DNA of 53,028 nucleotides from Helicobacter mehlei (lineage in GTDB: Bacteria > Campylobacterota > Campylobacteria > Campylobacterales > Helicobacteraceae): NCBI RefSeq assembly GCF_003660265.1, contig NZ_QXQP01000010.1:1-53028 (forward strand), in the 5' to 3' direction. Shown in pieces: positions 17,473-26,869 of the stretch. Each line of letters begins with the position of its first letter. Within the stretch, counting starts at the first letter, position 1. The position numbers and the translations under genes are program-made. The notes beneath the pieces were generated by a model. That model searched no databases. It saw nothing but the letters and a program-made list of their open reading frames with translations, and was not told where the DNA came from.

Positions 17473-19526
17473 GTATTAAAAACTTGCTAGCCGATTTGAA
17501 CCCCGAGCAAAAAAAAGCGGTGTTGCATGTGGAGGGTCCACTCTTAGTGCTAGCTGGTGCAGGTAGTGGCAAGACCAAAACCTTGACCACGCGCCTAACT
17601 TATTTGTTAGCCAAAGTGGGGATTCCCGCACAAAATACACTCACTTTAACCTTCACCAATAAAGCCGCACGGGAGATGTATCAACGGGCGATGTCCATGT
17701 TGCAAACCTGCCAGATCAAAACCTCTCAGCCCATGCTTTGCACTTTCCATCGGTTTGGACTCTTGTTTTTAAAACAGCACATGCACTTGTTAAATCGCGA
17801 GGCTAATTTTAAGATCATCAAACCTGAAGAGGCTCTTAGCTTGGTTAGACCCCAATTTTTACAGCTTAAAGGCAACTCTAAATTGGAGGATCGTGCCTTT
17901 TTGGGGCATTTGCTTAAAATGATCTTCCAGATCAAAAACCACCTCATTGCTTTGCAGGATTGCTACTCGCATGTCCAATCTGCCTTTGAGATTTATACAC
18001 AGACCCTAGAAAAAGAAAATTGGGTCGATTTTGATGACCTACTAGCCCTGCCCTATGCCATCTTGCAACACACGCCCAGTCTAGCTTATGAAGTGAGCCA
18101 GCACTACCAACATCTCATGGTAGATGAATACCAAGACACCAATCCCCTACAATTTAAGTTACTCCAGTTACTCTGCAGTGCGCACGATAATTTATGTGTG
18201 GTGGGCGATGATGATCAAAGCATCTATGGCTTTAGAGGGGCAGATATTAGCAATATCTTAAACTTCCCCGATCACTTTAAGAGCGCACGCGTGATCAAGC
18301 TAGAGCAAAATTACCGCTCCTCTAAAAGCATTCTAGCCTGTGCTAATGAGCTCATCGGGCATAACCAGCACCGGCATGGCAAGACTCTTTTTAGCCACAA
18401 GCGCAAGAACAAACACCAGCATTTAGAAGTCCTGTGTTTTAGCGATGCTAGCAAAGAAAATGATTTTATCACGCAAAAAGTGCTGGAGTGTCTCCAAAGG
18501 GGCGTGCCCCATAGCGAGATTGCCATTCTCTACCGCCTCAACTATTTAGCCAAGAGTGTTGAAGAGGGTTTAAAGTTTGCCCGTATCCCTTACCAGATTA
18601 TTGGCACTACGGGCTTTTATGAGTACGCTGAGATTAAAGACATACTGGCTTACTTGCGCGCCATTGCCAATCCCCATGACGATGCCAGCGTGTTGCGAAT
18701 CATCAATAAGCCTGCTAGAGGGATCAGCAAGGATAGTGTGGAGATATTGATTGGCACCACCAAACCACAGAGTCTATCCATCTACCAAGCCCTAGAACAA
18801 GGGTTTTTAGTCCATGCCCTCTCTAGCAAGGTGCTTAAAGCCGTGAAAAACTTCTACCAGTTGCTCCTGGATTTAAAGACCCAAGTTCAGAGCATCCAAA
18901 CCTATGCAGATGCCCAAGTATTTGCCACCACCCTTTTTAAACGCACCCAAATTCAAAGCACTTTAAAAGACAATATAGAGGAACGCCTAGAAAATCTAGA
19001 GGAATTTAAGGGCATGTTACTCTCTTACTTCCAAGATGATCCCAAGCCCAGTTTGCAAGATTTTTTAGATCAAAGCATTTTGGAAGCCCCCACCCCCACC
19101 AACCAAGAGGCAATCAAGTGCATGAGCGTGCATGCCTCTAAGGGCCTGGAGTTCCGTGTCGTCTTTATTGTGGGCTTTGAGGAAAGGTTTTTCCCCTATG
19201 CTAATGCCAACTTAGAAGAGGAGCGGCGTTTAGGCTATGTGGCGATTACACGCGCTAAAGAGGAGCTGTATATTTGTTGCGTGCAGGAGCGTGTGTATTT
19301 TGGGCAGATACACGAATACCTCAAACCCTCTTGTTTCTTACAAGAGGCTAAGTTACTAACATCCCCACAATGGCAAGTGGGCGATCGGGTCTTCCACCCG
19401 CATTTTGGGGTGGGGTCTATCCAAGAAATCGTACGCGAGCAAGAACAAGTTTTGGTGCGCTTTGGTTCTAAAGACTATTGGTTGGTGCTCTCTATCTTAG
19501 AAAAAGCCGAGGATGACCATGTTTAA
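17469..19526 (+). CDS. uvrD: UvrD/PcrA-type superfamily I DNA helicase
   Basis: 685 aa 3'-5' helicase for excision and mismatch repair and clearing of replication forks. Motifs in order: LNPEQKKAV, Walker A LAGAGSGKTKTL (about 30), LTFTNKAAREM, Walker B MVDEYQDTNPLQ (about 220), VVGDDDQSIYGFRGA, LEQNYRSSKSIL, SVHASKGLEFRVVF and YVAITRAKEELY. The C-terminal end (VGDRVFHPHFGVGSI) is the Tudor-like tail that contacts RNA polymerase in PcrA/UvrD. Somewhat shorter than E. coli UvrD (720 aa). Start ATG overlaps the TPR gene's stop by 4 nt. Confidence 0.95.
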   Translation: MSIKNLLADLNPEQKKAVLHVEGPLLVLAGAGSGKTKTLTTRLTYLLAKVGIPAQNTLTLTFTNKAAREMYQRAMSMLQTCQIKTSQPMLCTFHRFGLLFLKQHMHLLNREANFKIIKPEEALSLVRPQFLQLKGNSKLEDRAFLGHLLKMIFQIKNHLIALQDCYSHVQSAFEIYTQTLEKENWVDFDDLLALPYAILQHTPSLAYEVSQHYQHLMVDEYQDTNPLQFKLLQLLCSAHDNLCVVGDDDQSIYGFRGADISNILNFPDHFKSARVIKLEQNYRSSKSILACANELIGHNQHRHGKTLFSHKRKNKHQHLEVLCFSDASKENDFITQKVLECLQRGVPHSEIAILYRLNYLAKSVEEGLKFARIPYQIIGTTGFYEYAEIKDILAYLRAIANPHDDASVLRIINKPARGISKDSVEILIGTTKPQSLSIYQALEQGFLVHALSSKVLKAVKNFYQLLLDLKTQVQSIQTYADAQVFATTLFKRTQIQSTLKDNIEERLENLEEFKGMLLSYFQDDPKPSLQDFLDQSILEAPTPTNQEAIKCMSVHASKGLEFRVVFIVGFEERFFPYANANLEEERRLGYVAITRAKEELYICCVQERVYFGQIHEYLKPSCFLQEAKLLTSPQWQVGDRVFHPHFGVGSIQEIVREQEQVLVRFGSKDYWLVLSILEKAEDDHV

Positions 19527-20187
19527 AAAATTTTTTGCGTTTCTTTATTTGGTTACTATTCTTGGCGCGCAAGAAAACCCTCTAGAGGCTATCAAACAAG
19601 AGATCAGCCAAGCTTACAGCCAGTTTTACCACAATTACACCTTTAGCGTGCGGGGCGTGGAGGCGCAAATAGCAGGTGGGAATATCGCCGATCTTACAAA
19701 TCCAGAACCCGTAATCAACTGGCGTAACCAGCAATTTTTGCGTAAAGATGGCTTGGTGAGCGTGGGGCAGAGGGGGCATCAGGTGTGGATCAAATACCAA
19801 GTTTTAGCCGACATCCAAGTCTATAAGAGCAAAACCATGCTCAAAAAAGATCAAAACCTAGATGCAACTAACACTTACGCTAAAAACGTGCCTTTTGAAT
19901 ATTTTAATGCCCTGCCCATTGATCGCTCTTATATTGGTAATGCTAGTGCGCGTAGTTTTTTAGGGGCTAATACCACGTTGAGCGTGGATAAAGTGGGACC
20001 ACGCATTTTAATCTACAAACATGAAATCTTTAGCGCGACCCTCAAAGAGGGACCCATTTCCTTAGAAACCTCCTTGCAAGCCCTAGAAAATGGTGTGTTA
20101 AATCAAGTGATCCAAGCCTTGAATATCCGCAGCAAAAGAGTGGTGCAGGTTAAGATTACGGGCTTATTAAAAGGAGAAGTGTTGTGA
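19519..20187 (+). CDS. flgA: FlgA, flagellar P-ring assembly chaperone
   Basis: 222 aa secreted protein with a signal peptide (MFKKFFAFLYLVTILGAQ). The C-terminal SAF-like domain carries the FlgA pattern: a segment rich in K/V, then LDVGPRI-type beta strands (SVDKVGPRILIYKHEIF) and the closing LNIRSKRVVQVKITGLLKG. FlgA assists FlgI assembly in the periplasm. I choose the ATG at 19519 over 19513 because GAGG then sits 7 nt before it. The start lies inside the end of uvrD (8-nt overlap). From memory H. pylori HP1477 was long called hypothetical. The rest of the flagellar P-ring genes are elsewhere. Confidence 0.75.
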   Translation: MFKKFFAFLYLVTILGAQENPLEAIKQEISQAYSQFYHNYTFSVRGVEAQIAGGNIADLTNPEPVINWRNQQFLRKDGLVSVGQRGHQVWIKYQVLADIQVYKSKTMLKKDQNLDATNTYAKNVPFEYFNALPIDRSYIGNASARSFLGANTTLSVDKVGPRILIYKHEIFSATLKEGPISLETSLQALENGVLNQVIQALNIRSKRVVQVKITGLLKGEVL

Positions 20188-20744
20188 AGTTGGCTGTGGG
20201 TATTAGTGGGGCTAGCGGGGTAGAATTGGCTCTGCGTTTTATGGAGAATCTACCCGCTTGCATAGAAGTTTTTGTGATTTTAAGCCCCCATGCCAAACAG
20301 GTCGCGCGCCAAGAAATGGGCTTGGATTTAAAGCAAGCCCTTTTGGACTTGCCAAGAGTGCCTCGTATTTTCCAGCACCACCAAATTGACGCGCCCCTAG
20401 CCTCAGGCAGTTTTGGCTTGCATGCTTTAGCCATTATCCCGGCTAGTTTGAATATCATTGCCAAGATCGCGCATGGCATTTGTGATGACCTACTAAGCCG
20501 TTGTGCGGCTGTGGTGCTCAAGGAGCAACAAAAACTTTTGTTAGCCCCTAGGGAATTGCCTCTAAATAGCATCGCTCTTAATAATTTATTGATCCTAGCC
20601 AAAGAGCGCGCCATCATCGCCCCACCCATGCTGACCTACTATACCAAGCCCAAGGATTTAAAAAGCATGGAGTTGTTTTTGGTGGGTAAGTGGCTCGATG
20701 CGCTGGGCATTGCCAACGATCTTTATAGCAGGTGGGGCGGGTGA
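20184..20744 (+). CDS. ubiX: UbiX flavin prenyltransferase
   Basis: 186 aa. Makes the prenylated FMN cofactor from dimethylallyl phosphate for UbiD-type decarboxylases. N-terminal phosphate/FMN loop [16 protein letters not shown], then [42 protein letters not shown] and [10 protein letters not shown]. In Helicobacter the partner decarboxylase probably acts in menaquinone synthesis by the futalosine route. GTG start inside the flgA stop (TTGTGA) with AAGGAGAA upstream; the end overlaps coaD as GTGA. Confidence 0.92.
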   Translation: MKLAVGISGASGVELALRFMENLPACIEVFVILSPHAKQVARQEMGLDLKQALLDLPRVPRIFQHHQIDAPLASGSFGLHALAIIPASLNIIAKIAHGICDDLLSRCAAVVLKEQQKLLLAPRELPLNSIALNNLLILAKERAIIAPPMLTYYTKPKDLKSMELFLVGKWLDALGIANDLYSRWGG

Positions 20745-21229
20745 AGTTAGCCATTTATCCGGGCACCTTTGATCCGATCACTAACGGGCACTTGGACATT
20801 ATCCAAAGGAGTAGCGATCTTTTTGAGCGCGTGATCGTAGCGGTGGCTAAGTCGCGTGCCAAAAACCCCATGTTTGCGCTAGCCGATCGCTTGCAAATGG
20901 TGCAACTAGCCACCATGCCTTTAAAAAACGTGGCATGTGTGGCTTTTGAGGGGCTCTTGGCTAATTTGGCTAAAGAGCATGGCTGTAAATTTATCATCAG
21001 GGGGCTTAGGGCACTGAGTGATTTTGAATTTGAATTCCAAATGGGCTATGCCAACAAGTCTTTAAACCCCAATTTGGAGACTCTCTATTTTATGCCGGCT
21101 TTGCAAAATGCCTTTATTAGTTCCTCTGTGGTGCGCAGTATCCTAACCCACCATGGACAAATCCAGCACCTCGTGCCCCCCAGCGTGCTTGGTTTTATTT
21201 TGGAAAAATGCCATGTTGATTGCACTTGA
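20741..21229 (+). CDS. coaD: phosphopantetheine adenylyltransferase
   Basis: 162 aa. Adenylates 4'-phosphopantetheine, the fourth step of coenzyme A synthesis. Nucleotidyltransferase core with the TxGH motif in [16 protein letters not shown] at residues 5-20, [22 protein letters not shown] in the middle, and the closing ISSSVVRSI of the adenylate site. GTG start at 20741 overlapping the ubiX TGA puts the conserved strand three residues from the N-terminus; a GTG at 20732 would add three residues. Its last 17 nt overlap tmk. Confidence 0.95.
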   Translation: MKLAIYPGTFDPITNGHLDIIQRSSDLFERVIVAVAKSRAKNPMFALADRLQMVQLATMPLKNVACVAFEGLLANLAKEHGCKFIIRGLRALSDFEFEFQMGYANKSLNPNLETLYFMPALQNAFISSSVVRSILTHHGQIQHLVPPSVLGFILEKCHVDCT

Positions 21230-21809
21230 AGGCGTGGATGCTAGCGGAAAAAGCACGCAAATAGCACTCCTCAAGCAACAATTCCCAAGCGCCCTTTTTA
21301 CCAAAGAGCCGGGAGGAACGCCCTTAGGGCAGGCTCTAAGAGAAATGCTTTTGCACCAAGCTCTCCCGCCACAAACCCAATTCCTATTATTTTTAGCCGA
21401 TCGGGCTTTGCATGTGGAACAAGTGCTCAAACCAAACGCCCACCAGCTCATTTTTAGCGATCGCTCTCTCATCTCAGGACTAGCTTATGCCCCCTATAGC
21501 TTAGAACACGCCCTAGAGTTGCACCGCCAACACGGGTTATTAGAGATTGTGCCTGACATGGTTTTTTTCTTGCGCTTGGATCACGCCACTCTAGAGCAGA
21601 GATGGCAAGCTAAAATGCAGAACATGGATACAATCGAAGCCTTGGGGGTGGAATTTTTAGAGCGCACCCAAGATCGCTTGGAGAGGGCATGCCAAATCTT
21701 GGGGTTAAAAACCCATGTCATTGATGGGGCACAGAGCCCCCAGCACATCTCTAGCCAAATATCAAAATTAACATCTAGGGATATGCACATTCAACGCCAA
21801 ACCTCCTAA
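21213..21809 (+). CDS. tmk: thymidylate kinase
   Basis: 198 aa. Phosphorylates dTMP to dTDP with ATP. P-loop [11 protein letters not shown] at residues 6-16, [16 protein letters not shown] with the DRx/EPG residues that bind dTMP, and [15 protein letters not shown]. No long LID arginine cluster is visible beyond [14 protein letters not shown]. Start at ATG 21213 rather than the in-frame start at 21153 inside coaD, since it begins right at the first strand. Last gene of the plus-strand run; its 3' end overlaps the convergent sdaA by 42 nt. Confidence 0.95.
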   Translation: MLIALEGVDASGKSTQIALLKQQFPSALFTKEPGGTPLGQALREMLLHQALPPQTQFLLFLADRALHVEQVLKPNAHQLIFSDRSLISGLAYAPYSLEHALELHRQHGLLEIVPDMVFFLRLDHATLEQRWQAKMQNMDTIEALGVEFLERTQDRLERACQILGLKTHVIDGAQSPQHISSQISKLTSRDMHIQRQTS

Positions 21810-23186
21810 GGAAGTTTCGCGGTATTTGACATCAATGGATTTGCCCACTTGATACATGGTTAAGATCACCTCATCTAGGCTGACCTTAGCTTGGTAGCCA
21901 TCCTCAAGAGCTAGGCGCGCGGATGCGACTGCTTTGATGGAGCCCACCACATTACGCTCAATACAAGGGATTTGTACCAATCCCCCCACCGGATCACAGG
22001 TCAAGCCCAAATGGTGTTCCATAGCAATCTCGGCTGCGCTTAAAACTTGGCGCACACTGCCACCCAGCACAAAGGCAAACCCGGCAGCTGCCATTGAAGA
22101 AGCCGCCCCCACCTCTGCTTGGCACCCTGCCTCTGCCCCACTGATCGACCCATTTTTTTTATATAAATAACCAATGGCACTGCATGTGAGCAAGAAATCC
22201 ACGATTGCCTCTGGGCTTAGGGGCTTGATATGGTTTTGGCAATAGAGCAACACGGCTGGGACAACCCCACAAGCCCCATTGGTGGGTGCGGTTACAACCT
22301 TGTTTCCGCTGGCATTCTCTTCGCTCACCGCACGCGCATATAGGGTGATGTAATCCACTAAAGCTAGCGGGTCTTTGCCCTCTTGAGGGTTTTTGGCCAA
22401 GCGTTCTTGGATGGAGGGGGCGAGGCGATCCATGCCAATACAGCCCGGCAGGCGTTTCTCTTGGGCTTGGATGCCATGTTTGTAGCACGCCAACATTGCT
22501 TGATAAACTTCCAAGCAATACGAATCAGCATACCCCTCTCCAAATAGCGCATTTTCATGTTGGCGCACAATGTTAGCGATCGAGGTTTGTTGCTCTTGGC
22601 ACATTTGAGCCAACTCTTTGGCACTATCAAAATCAAAGGGGGTGTACTTGCTGGGCGTGGTGCTGGATTTCTTGGCTTGTAATTCTTCTTGGGTGTAGAT
22701 GAACCCCCCACCGGTAGAATAATAAACCTCTTGAATCAAAATCTCGTCTTGATGATCCCATGCCTGCACCACCATGCCATTTTCATGCAAATTTAGTGCT
22801 TGCGAATCAAAGATAATATCTTGTTGCAAGTCAAAGGGTAATTCCTTGGTTTGGGCAAATAAAATGCGCTTTTCTTGGATTACTTTTTGGATAATCGCCT
22901 GCCTTTGCTCTACGCTCACTTCCCTAGCACTAATCCCACTCAAACCCACCACGCATGCTAAATCTGTCAAATGCCCCTTACCCGTTAGGGCTAAAGAGCC
23001 ATGCAAGATCACACACACCCGCGCCATTTGTTCCAAGAGCCCTTGATGATAAACAAGCCCACAAAAACGCACACAGGCATCCATAGGACCGATGGTGTGC
23101 GAGGAACTAGGTCCAATGCCAATTTTAAAAATCGCACTCATAGATTGGCTATAAATTTCTTGTTGGGTTTTAGGAATTTGTGTCAT
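21768..23186 (-). CDS. sdaA: L-serine ammonia-lyase (single-chain, iron-sulfur)
   Basis: 472 aa. Deaminates L-serine to pyruvate using a 4Fe-4S cluster. N-terminal domain SMSAIFKIGIGPSSSHTIGPM, STGGGFIY in the middle, and the catalytic domain with NGACGVVPAVLLYC, SISGAEAGCQAEVG and LTCDPVGGLVQIPCIERNV; the Cys in these three blocks are the likely cluster ligands. Serine is a preferred carbon source of Helicobacter. The neighbouring sdaC (28 nt upstream) encodes the serine importer, so the two form a uptake-and-use unit. Convergent with tmk with a 42-nt coding overlap. Confidence 0.95.
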   Translation of the reverse strand: MTQIPKTQQEIYSQSMSAIFKIGIGPSSSHTIGPMDACVRFCGLVYHQGLLEQMARVCVILHGSLALTGKGHLTDLACVVGLSGISAREVSVEQRQAIIQKVIQEKRILFAQTKELPFDLQQDIIFDSQALNLHENGMVVQAWDHQDEILIQEVYYSTGGGFIYTQEELQAKKSSTTPSKYTPFDFDSAKELAQMCQEQQTSIANIVRQHENALFGEGYADSYCLEVYQAMLACYKHGIQAQEKRLPGCIGMDRLAPSIQERLAKNPQEGKDPLALVDYITLYARAVSEENASGNKVVTAPTNGACGVVPAVLLYCQNHIKPLSPEAIVDFLLTCSAIGYLYKKNGSISGAEAGCQAEVGAASSMAAAGFAFVLGGSVRQVLSAAEIAMEHHLGLTCDPVGGLVQIPCIERNVVGSIKAVASARLALEDGYQAKVSLDEVILTMYQVGKSIDVKYRETSLGGLALNVHIPRC

Positions 23187-23214
23187 TAGTTTTCCTTGCT
23201 CATTTTGATCGATC

Positions 23215-24453
23215 TTACAAAAACCCTACAATAGCATTCAAAACGGTGAGCACACCGGTTAAGAAAATAAACCCATCTGCCCAAGGGCTCCTAAACTCTT
23301 TCATGGAGGGCAATAAATACATCGCCACAATGGGCAAAATAAAAGTGATCGTGGCTAGAGCTGGTCCGCCCAAACTTTCAATAAAGCCCAAGATACTTGG
23401 GTTGTAATAGGAGACAGCGATGATGCTGATCCACAAAAAGAGCGTGATCCAAACATCAATTTGTTTATGCCTCTTGGTGTTGAGCTTATCCTTAGTGAAA
23501 ATTTGCACCACCAAGCCCTTTAAGCCTTCTTTAGCCCCATAATAATGCCCAAAAAAGGAGGTGGTGATCGCTAAAAAAGCTACAAGGGGACCGGCGTAGC
23601 CAATAATGGGGCTACCTAGAGTGTTAGCAAAATAGCTTAAGATGGGGATATTTTGTTCTCTAGCCTTATCAAAGTCGCTAGGCTCTAGGCACAAAATACA
23701 AGAAAAAACAAAAAACATCACGAAAAAGAGGAGCAAAGAAGTGTTGAGCAATTCGATTTGGTTGGTTTTAAAATGTTTGAGCGCGCCATAACGCTTTTCG
23801 ATGGCTTGGGCAAATGTGGAGATGATCGCGCTATGGTTAAAAGAAAAAACGAGCACGGGCAAGGTGAACCAAAGTGCGGCAAAGAAACCCGCAAAAGTGG
23901 GGATTTCTGTAATCATAGCGGTCTTCCAGTAAGGAATCAAATAAAGTGAAAAGACTAGTAAGATCAAGGCTAGAGGATAGACCAAAGCATTAGCGATTCG
24001 CGTAACCACCGTGGTGTTAAAGATCATCACAAAAATCATGCCCGTAATCAAATGTTCAGCCAAAAAAAAGCGGTTGTGTTCAAAATAATGCAAGCCTAAT
24101 TGGTGCACAAAAAAGGACTCGGCGGTGTTGGTGATCCCCACACCATAAGCCAGGCAAATGGGGTAGAGCGCAAACACATACATGAGGGTGATCACAAAGC
24201 CCGCCTTTCTGCCCAAGCGGGTAGCAGCATGGGTGATATCCTCATTGCCTATCGCATTCACAAAGCGCGCCAACGCCCGATGGCTAAGCCAAGTCATTGG
24301 AAAGCTCAAGATTGCCATCACCACCACAGGCCAAAAGCCATGTGTGCCCGCTTTAATGGGTAGAAACAAAATCCCCGCTCCAATGGCGGTGCCAAACATC
24401 GACCACATCCAGCGGATGTCAAAGAGATTGAGCTTGTGGTGCTGGTGTTCCAT
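23215..24453 (-). CDS. sdaC: serine transporter SdaC
   Basis: 412 aa inner-membrane permease of the hydroxy/aromatic amino acid family with about eleven helices. It opens with a His-rich cytoplasmic tip (MEHQHHKLNLFDIRWM) followed by MFGTAIGAGILFLPIKAGTHG, the typical first helix. Imports L-serine with protons for deamination by the downstream sdaA product. The gene order sdaC-sdaA matches H. pylori. An AT-rich gap of 123 nt lies upstream (24454-24576) and holds the likely promoter, though I see no perfect -10. Confidence 0.93.
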   Translation of the reverse strand: MEHQHHKLNLFDIRWMWSMFGTAIGAGILFLPIKAGTHGFWPVVVMAILSFPMTWLSHRALARFVNAIGNEDITHAATRLGRKAGFVITLMYVFALYPICLAYGVGITNTAESFFVHQLGLHYFEHNRFFLAEHLITGMIFVMIFNTTVVTRIANALVYPLALILLVFSLYLIPYWKTAMITEIPTFAGFFAALWFTLPVLVFSFNHSAIISTFAQAIEKRYGALKHFKTNQIELLNTSLLLFFVMFFVFSCILCLEPSDFDKAREQNIPILSYFANTLGSPIIGYAGPLVAFLAITTSFFGHYYGAKEGLKGLVVQIFTKDKLNTKRHKQIDVWITLFLWISIIAVSYYNPSILGFIESLGGPALATITFILPIVAMYLLPSMKEFRSPWADGFIFLTGVLTVLNAIVGFL

Positions 24454-24576
24454 AACAAGATTCCTTTAAAAAATGAAAGAGACTCTTGTATGCTAACTAA
24501 AATTATTTAATTACTTTGTGAATTGCTCTTTGGACTGGAGAATCGGGGCTTGGATGTTTAGTATTGTAACTGAAGT

Positions 24577-25716
24577 TTAGGGCACTTGGGCTAGGGCTTG
24601 GTGGATTTTTATCATGTCTTGGTGGGGGGCAATGTCATGCACACGCAAAATGCTAGCCCCATGCTGGAGAGCAACAAGGTGCAGGGCTAGAGTGCCGGCT
24701 AGGCGATCTTCAACCTCCCGCCCACACACCTCCCCAATGCATTTTTTACGGCTAGCCCCAATGAGCAAGGGATAGCCAAAGTGTAAAAAATGCTCCAAAT
24801 GCTGGATGAGGGCGAGATTTTCTGGAGTGTTTTTATGAAAGCCCAAGCCCACATCTAAGATAATATCCTCTATGCCATGTTCTAGCAAAAGAGCGATTTG
24901 GGTTTCAAAAAAAACTTCTATCTCAGCGATTAGATGGGTGTTTTGATCAAAGCGTGCCATGTCCATCGGCACGCCTTGAGAGTGCATGATAATGGCTCGG
25001 GCCTTGTAGGTTTGTGCTAACTTACGCATTTCTTGATCTCTAAAGCCATTGACATCATTGAGCACGCTAAAGCCATGTTCGAGCGCAAAGGCAGCACTTT
25101 GGGGGTTATAAGTGTCAATGCTAAATTTAGCTTGTGGGTAAAGCTTTTGATTTTTGATCTCTAGGCACACCTCTTTTAAACGCGCGATTTCCTCTTGAGA
25201 ATCAATGCGTGCACTAAAGGGTCTAGAACTAGCTGCCCCAATGTCAATGTATTCTACGCCTTGCTCCAAATACAGCTGGATTTTTTCTAGGGCTTGCTTG
25301 GTGTTGTGGCGGCTATGGGGGTAAAAACTATCAGGGGTGAGATTGATCACGCCCATCAGTGTCGGTTTGGGGCGGGTGGGGTGTAGGTGGCTTTGTAAAT
25401 TCTTGGCTAGTTTTTTAAGCCCAAAATCTTGGGTTTGGCACTTTTGGCATAATTTTTGGAGCTGATCCAAAGTGCCGACCAACAAACAATCATAGGTTTT
25501 GGCACGGGCCAAAATGCAATCTTTGGGGGTGGCAAGCTCTGCACCCACACGCAAAGCCTCTTGTTTTAAAATGAGTGTTGCGCTTAAAGGGAGGGCGGTG
25601 ATTTTAAAGGCTAAAAGTTGCGCCTTTTTTGCCATGATTTTTTGCCCGGCTGGGTGGGGGGCGATGCGCTCTAGGGCTAGGGGAAAACTTGTGGGGTGGA
25701 TGCGTTCTAAAAACAT
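24577..25716 (-). CDS. folP: dihydropteroate synthase
   Basis: 379 aa. Condenses p-aminobenzoate with the pterin pyrophosphate in folate synthesis. The TIM-barrel catalytic domain starts near residue 118: LMGVINLTPDSFYPHSRH, then YIDIGAASSRPFSAR, FSIDTYNPQSAAF, LNDVNGF, LDVGLGFHKN and LIGASRKKCIG. About 100 extra residues precede it compared with E. coli FolP (282 aa), as also in H. pylori as I recall; they contain no motif I know. The ATG at 25716 overlaps the end of holB by 10 nt. Confidence 0.93.
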   Translation of the reverse strand: MFLERIHPTSFPLALERIAPHPAGQKIMAKKAQLLAFKITALPLSATLILKQEALRVGAELATPKDCILARAKTYDCLLVGTLDQLQKLCQKCQTQDFGLKKLAKNLQSHLHPTRPKPTLMGVINLTPDSFYPHSRHNTKQALEKIQLYLEQGVEYIDIGAASSRPFSARIDSQEEIARLKEVCLEIKNQKLYPQAKFSIDTYNPQSAAFALEHGFSVLNDVNGFRDQEMRKLAQTYKARAIIMHSQGVPMDMARFDQNTHLIAEIEVFFETQIALLLEHGIEDIILDVGLGFHKNTPENLALIQHLEHFLHFGYPLLIGASRKKCIGEVCGREVEDRLAGTLALHLVALQHGASILRVHDIAPHQDMIKIHQALAQVP

Positions 25717-26345
25717 GGATTGTCTCTAGCTTGGAGCACCATTAATAATAGAGGCAAGAGATTATGACTAGGGCGCATGTAGAGCAAGTTAGCTTGCATA
25801 GCTTGCTGGAAATGATCTAACATAGATGCCTCTAGGGGGATTTTTGCCTCTTGCAGAGCATATAAAAGAGATTGGATTAATTGTGCGCCTTGCTCAATAC
25901 TTAGGCTTCGCCCCTCTAACTCTTTGAGGTAGGCATAAATATCTTGGAGCGTGCAAGTGGCTAGGTTGAGCTTAAAGGGTTCTTTGGTAATCTGTGTGCG
26001 CTTATCTTGACAGATTAAGCGCGAGAGCATGGTGGGCAACAGCGCATGTTTGTGCTTGGCGATCACAATAAAACGGGTGTTGGCTGGGGGTTCCTCTAAG
26101 ATTTTGAGCAGGGCATTTTGGGCAAAGATATTAAAATGGTGTGCAGCGATGATAAAGATTTTGGGTCCAGCATAACTTAAAACACAGCGATTCTTGATTT
26201 CTTGGGCATGCTCTATTTTAAGCTCCTCTTCTGCCACCATATCAATCAGAGGGCGCATGCCTTGTAATTCCTCTTGTAGTCTCTCTTGGCAGTGCAGGGC
26301 CTCTTGGTGGGGTGTGTGGCTTAAAATCAGCATGCTAGTCTTCAA
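25707..26345 (-). CDS. holB: DNA polymerase III delta' subunit
   Basis: 212 aa clamp-loader subunit. The strongest block is FIIAAHHFNIFAQNALLKILEEPPANTRFIVI followed by LLPTMLSRLICQD, equal to the delta'/tau sensor region; Walker A is absent, as usual for delta'. Short compared with E. coli HolB (334 aa), lacking most of the C-terminal collar domain, which is normal in this group. TTG start at 26345 overlaps the previous stop (TTGA) with GGAGG 8 nt before; an ATG three codons later is the alternative. Confidence 0.8.
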   Translation of the reverse strand: MKTSMLILSHTPHQEALHCQERLQEELQGMRPLIDMVAEEELKIEHAQEIKNRCVLSYAGPKIFIIAAHHFNIFAQNALLKILEEPPANTRFIVIAKHKHALLPTMLSRLICQDKRTQITKEPFKLNLATCTLQDIYAYLKELEGRSLSIEQGAQLIQSLLYALQEAKIPLEASMLDHFQQAMQANLLYMRPSHNLLPLLLMVLQARDNPCF

Positions 26346-26869
26346 AGTTCTAGCCTCCCGAGTAAAACATCAAATAAGAGGTTTTCGAAAATTTGGTAGA
26401 GTTGGAGCAATTTGAAATCCAGCATGGGATCAAGGGAGTGCAAACTGATGGCTTCTTTATGGGGGGTGTCTAAAATCCACAAAAAGTGCTGATCTAGACT
26501 TAAGGCGAGCTGGGCTAGGGGCGTGTGGGCTAGACCCACATACCAGAGGGCGCAACTTTGGTAGCTCAAATTGAGCATGTGGGCGATAAGAGCTAGAGAG
26601 GAATCGTCCTTGGTGTTTAAAAAGCCCTCAAAAGCACTGGGGGTATCAAAAATGGGGACAAGGGGGCGCAATTTGTGGCGGTTAAGATGGCTTAACACAT
26701 AAATTTTAAACCATGTGCGCTCCAAGTCCGCACCGATGAGCAAACACCCCCCCTGTGCTAAGTGCTGGGTTGTAGCAACAAAGCGGGTCCAATCTACACG
26801 CTCCAACCAGTCCAGCGGATAGCTAAGATCGTTTTTAGTTTTTTGGAGCCACTTGGCAAACGCAATCAC
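26342..26869 (-). CDS. conserved hypothetical protein (HP1230-like)
   Basis: 175 aa, soluble, not assigned to a family. It starts at a GTG that overlaps the lysC stop (GTGA) and ends overlapping holB (TTGA). Visible: a start rich in aromatic and basic residues (AFAKWLQKTKNDLSYPLDW), a glycine patch AQGGCLLIGADLERTWF encoded over a G7 run, and alternating hydrophobic strands. Its fixed place between lysC and holB in Helicobacter suggests it could relate to DNA replication or simply be co-expressed. No catalytic motif seen. Confidence 0.75.
   Translation of the reverse strand: MIAFAKWLQKTKNDLSYPLDWLERVDWTRFVATTQHLAQGGCLLIGADLERTWFKIYVLSHLNRHKLRPLVPIFDTPSAFEGFLNTKDDSSLALIAHMLNLSYQSCALWYVGLAHTPLAQLALSLDQHFLWILDTPHKEAISLHSLDPMLDFKLLQLYQIFENLLFDVLLGRLEL

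Noticed and set aside
20156-20629. 157-aa frame opposite ubiX
   Set aside because: Shadow of a clear ubiX gene.
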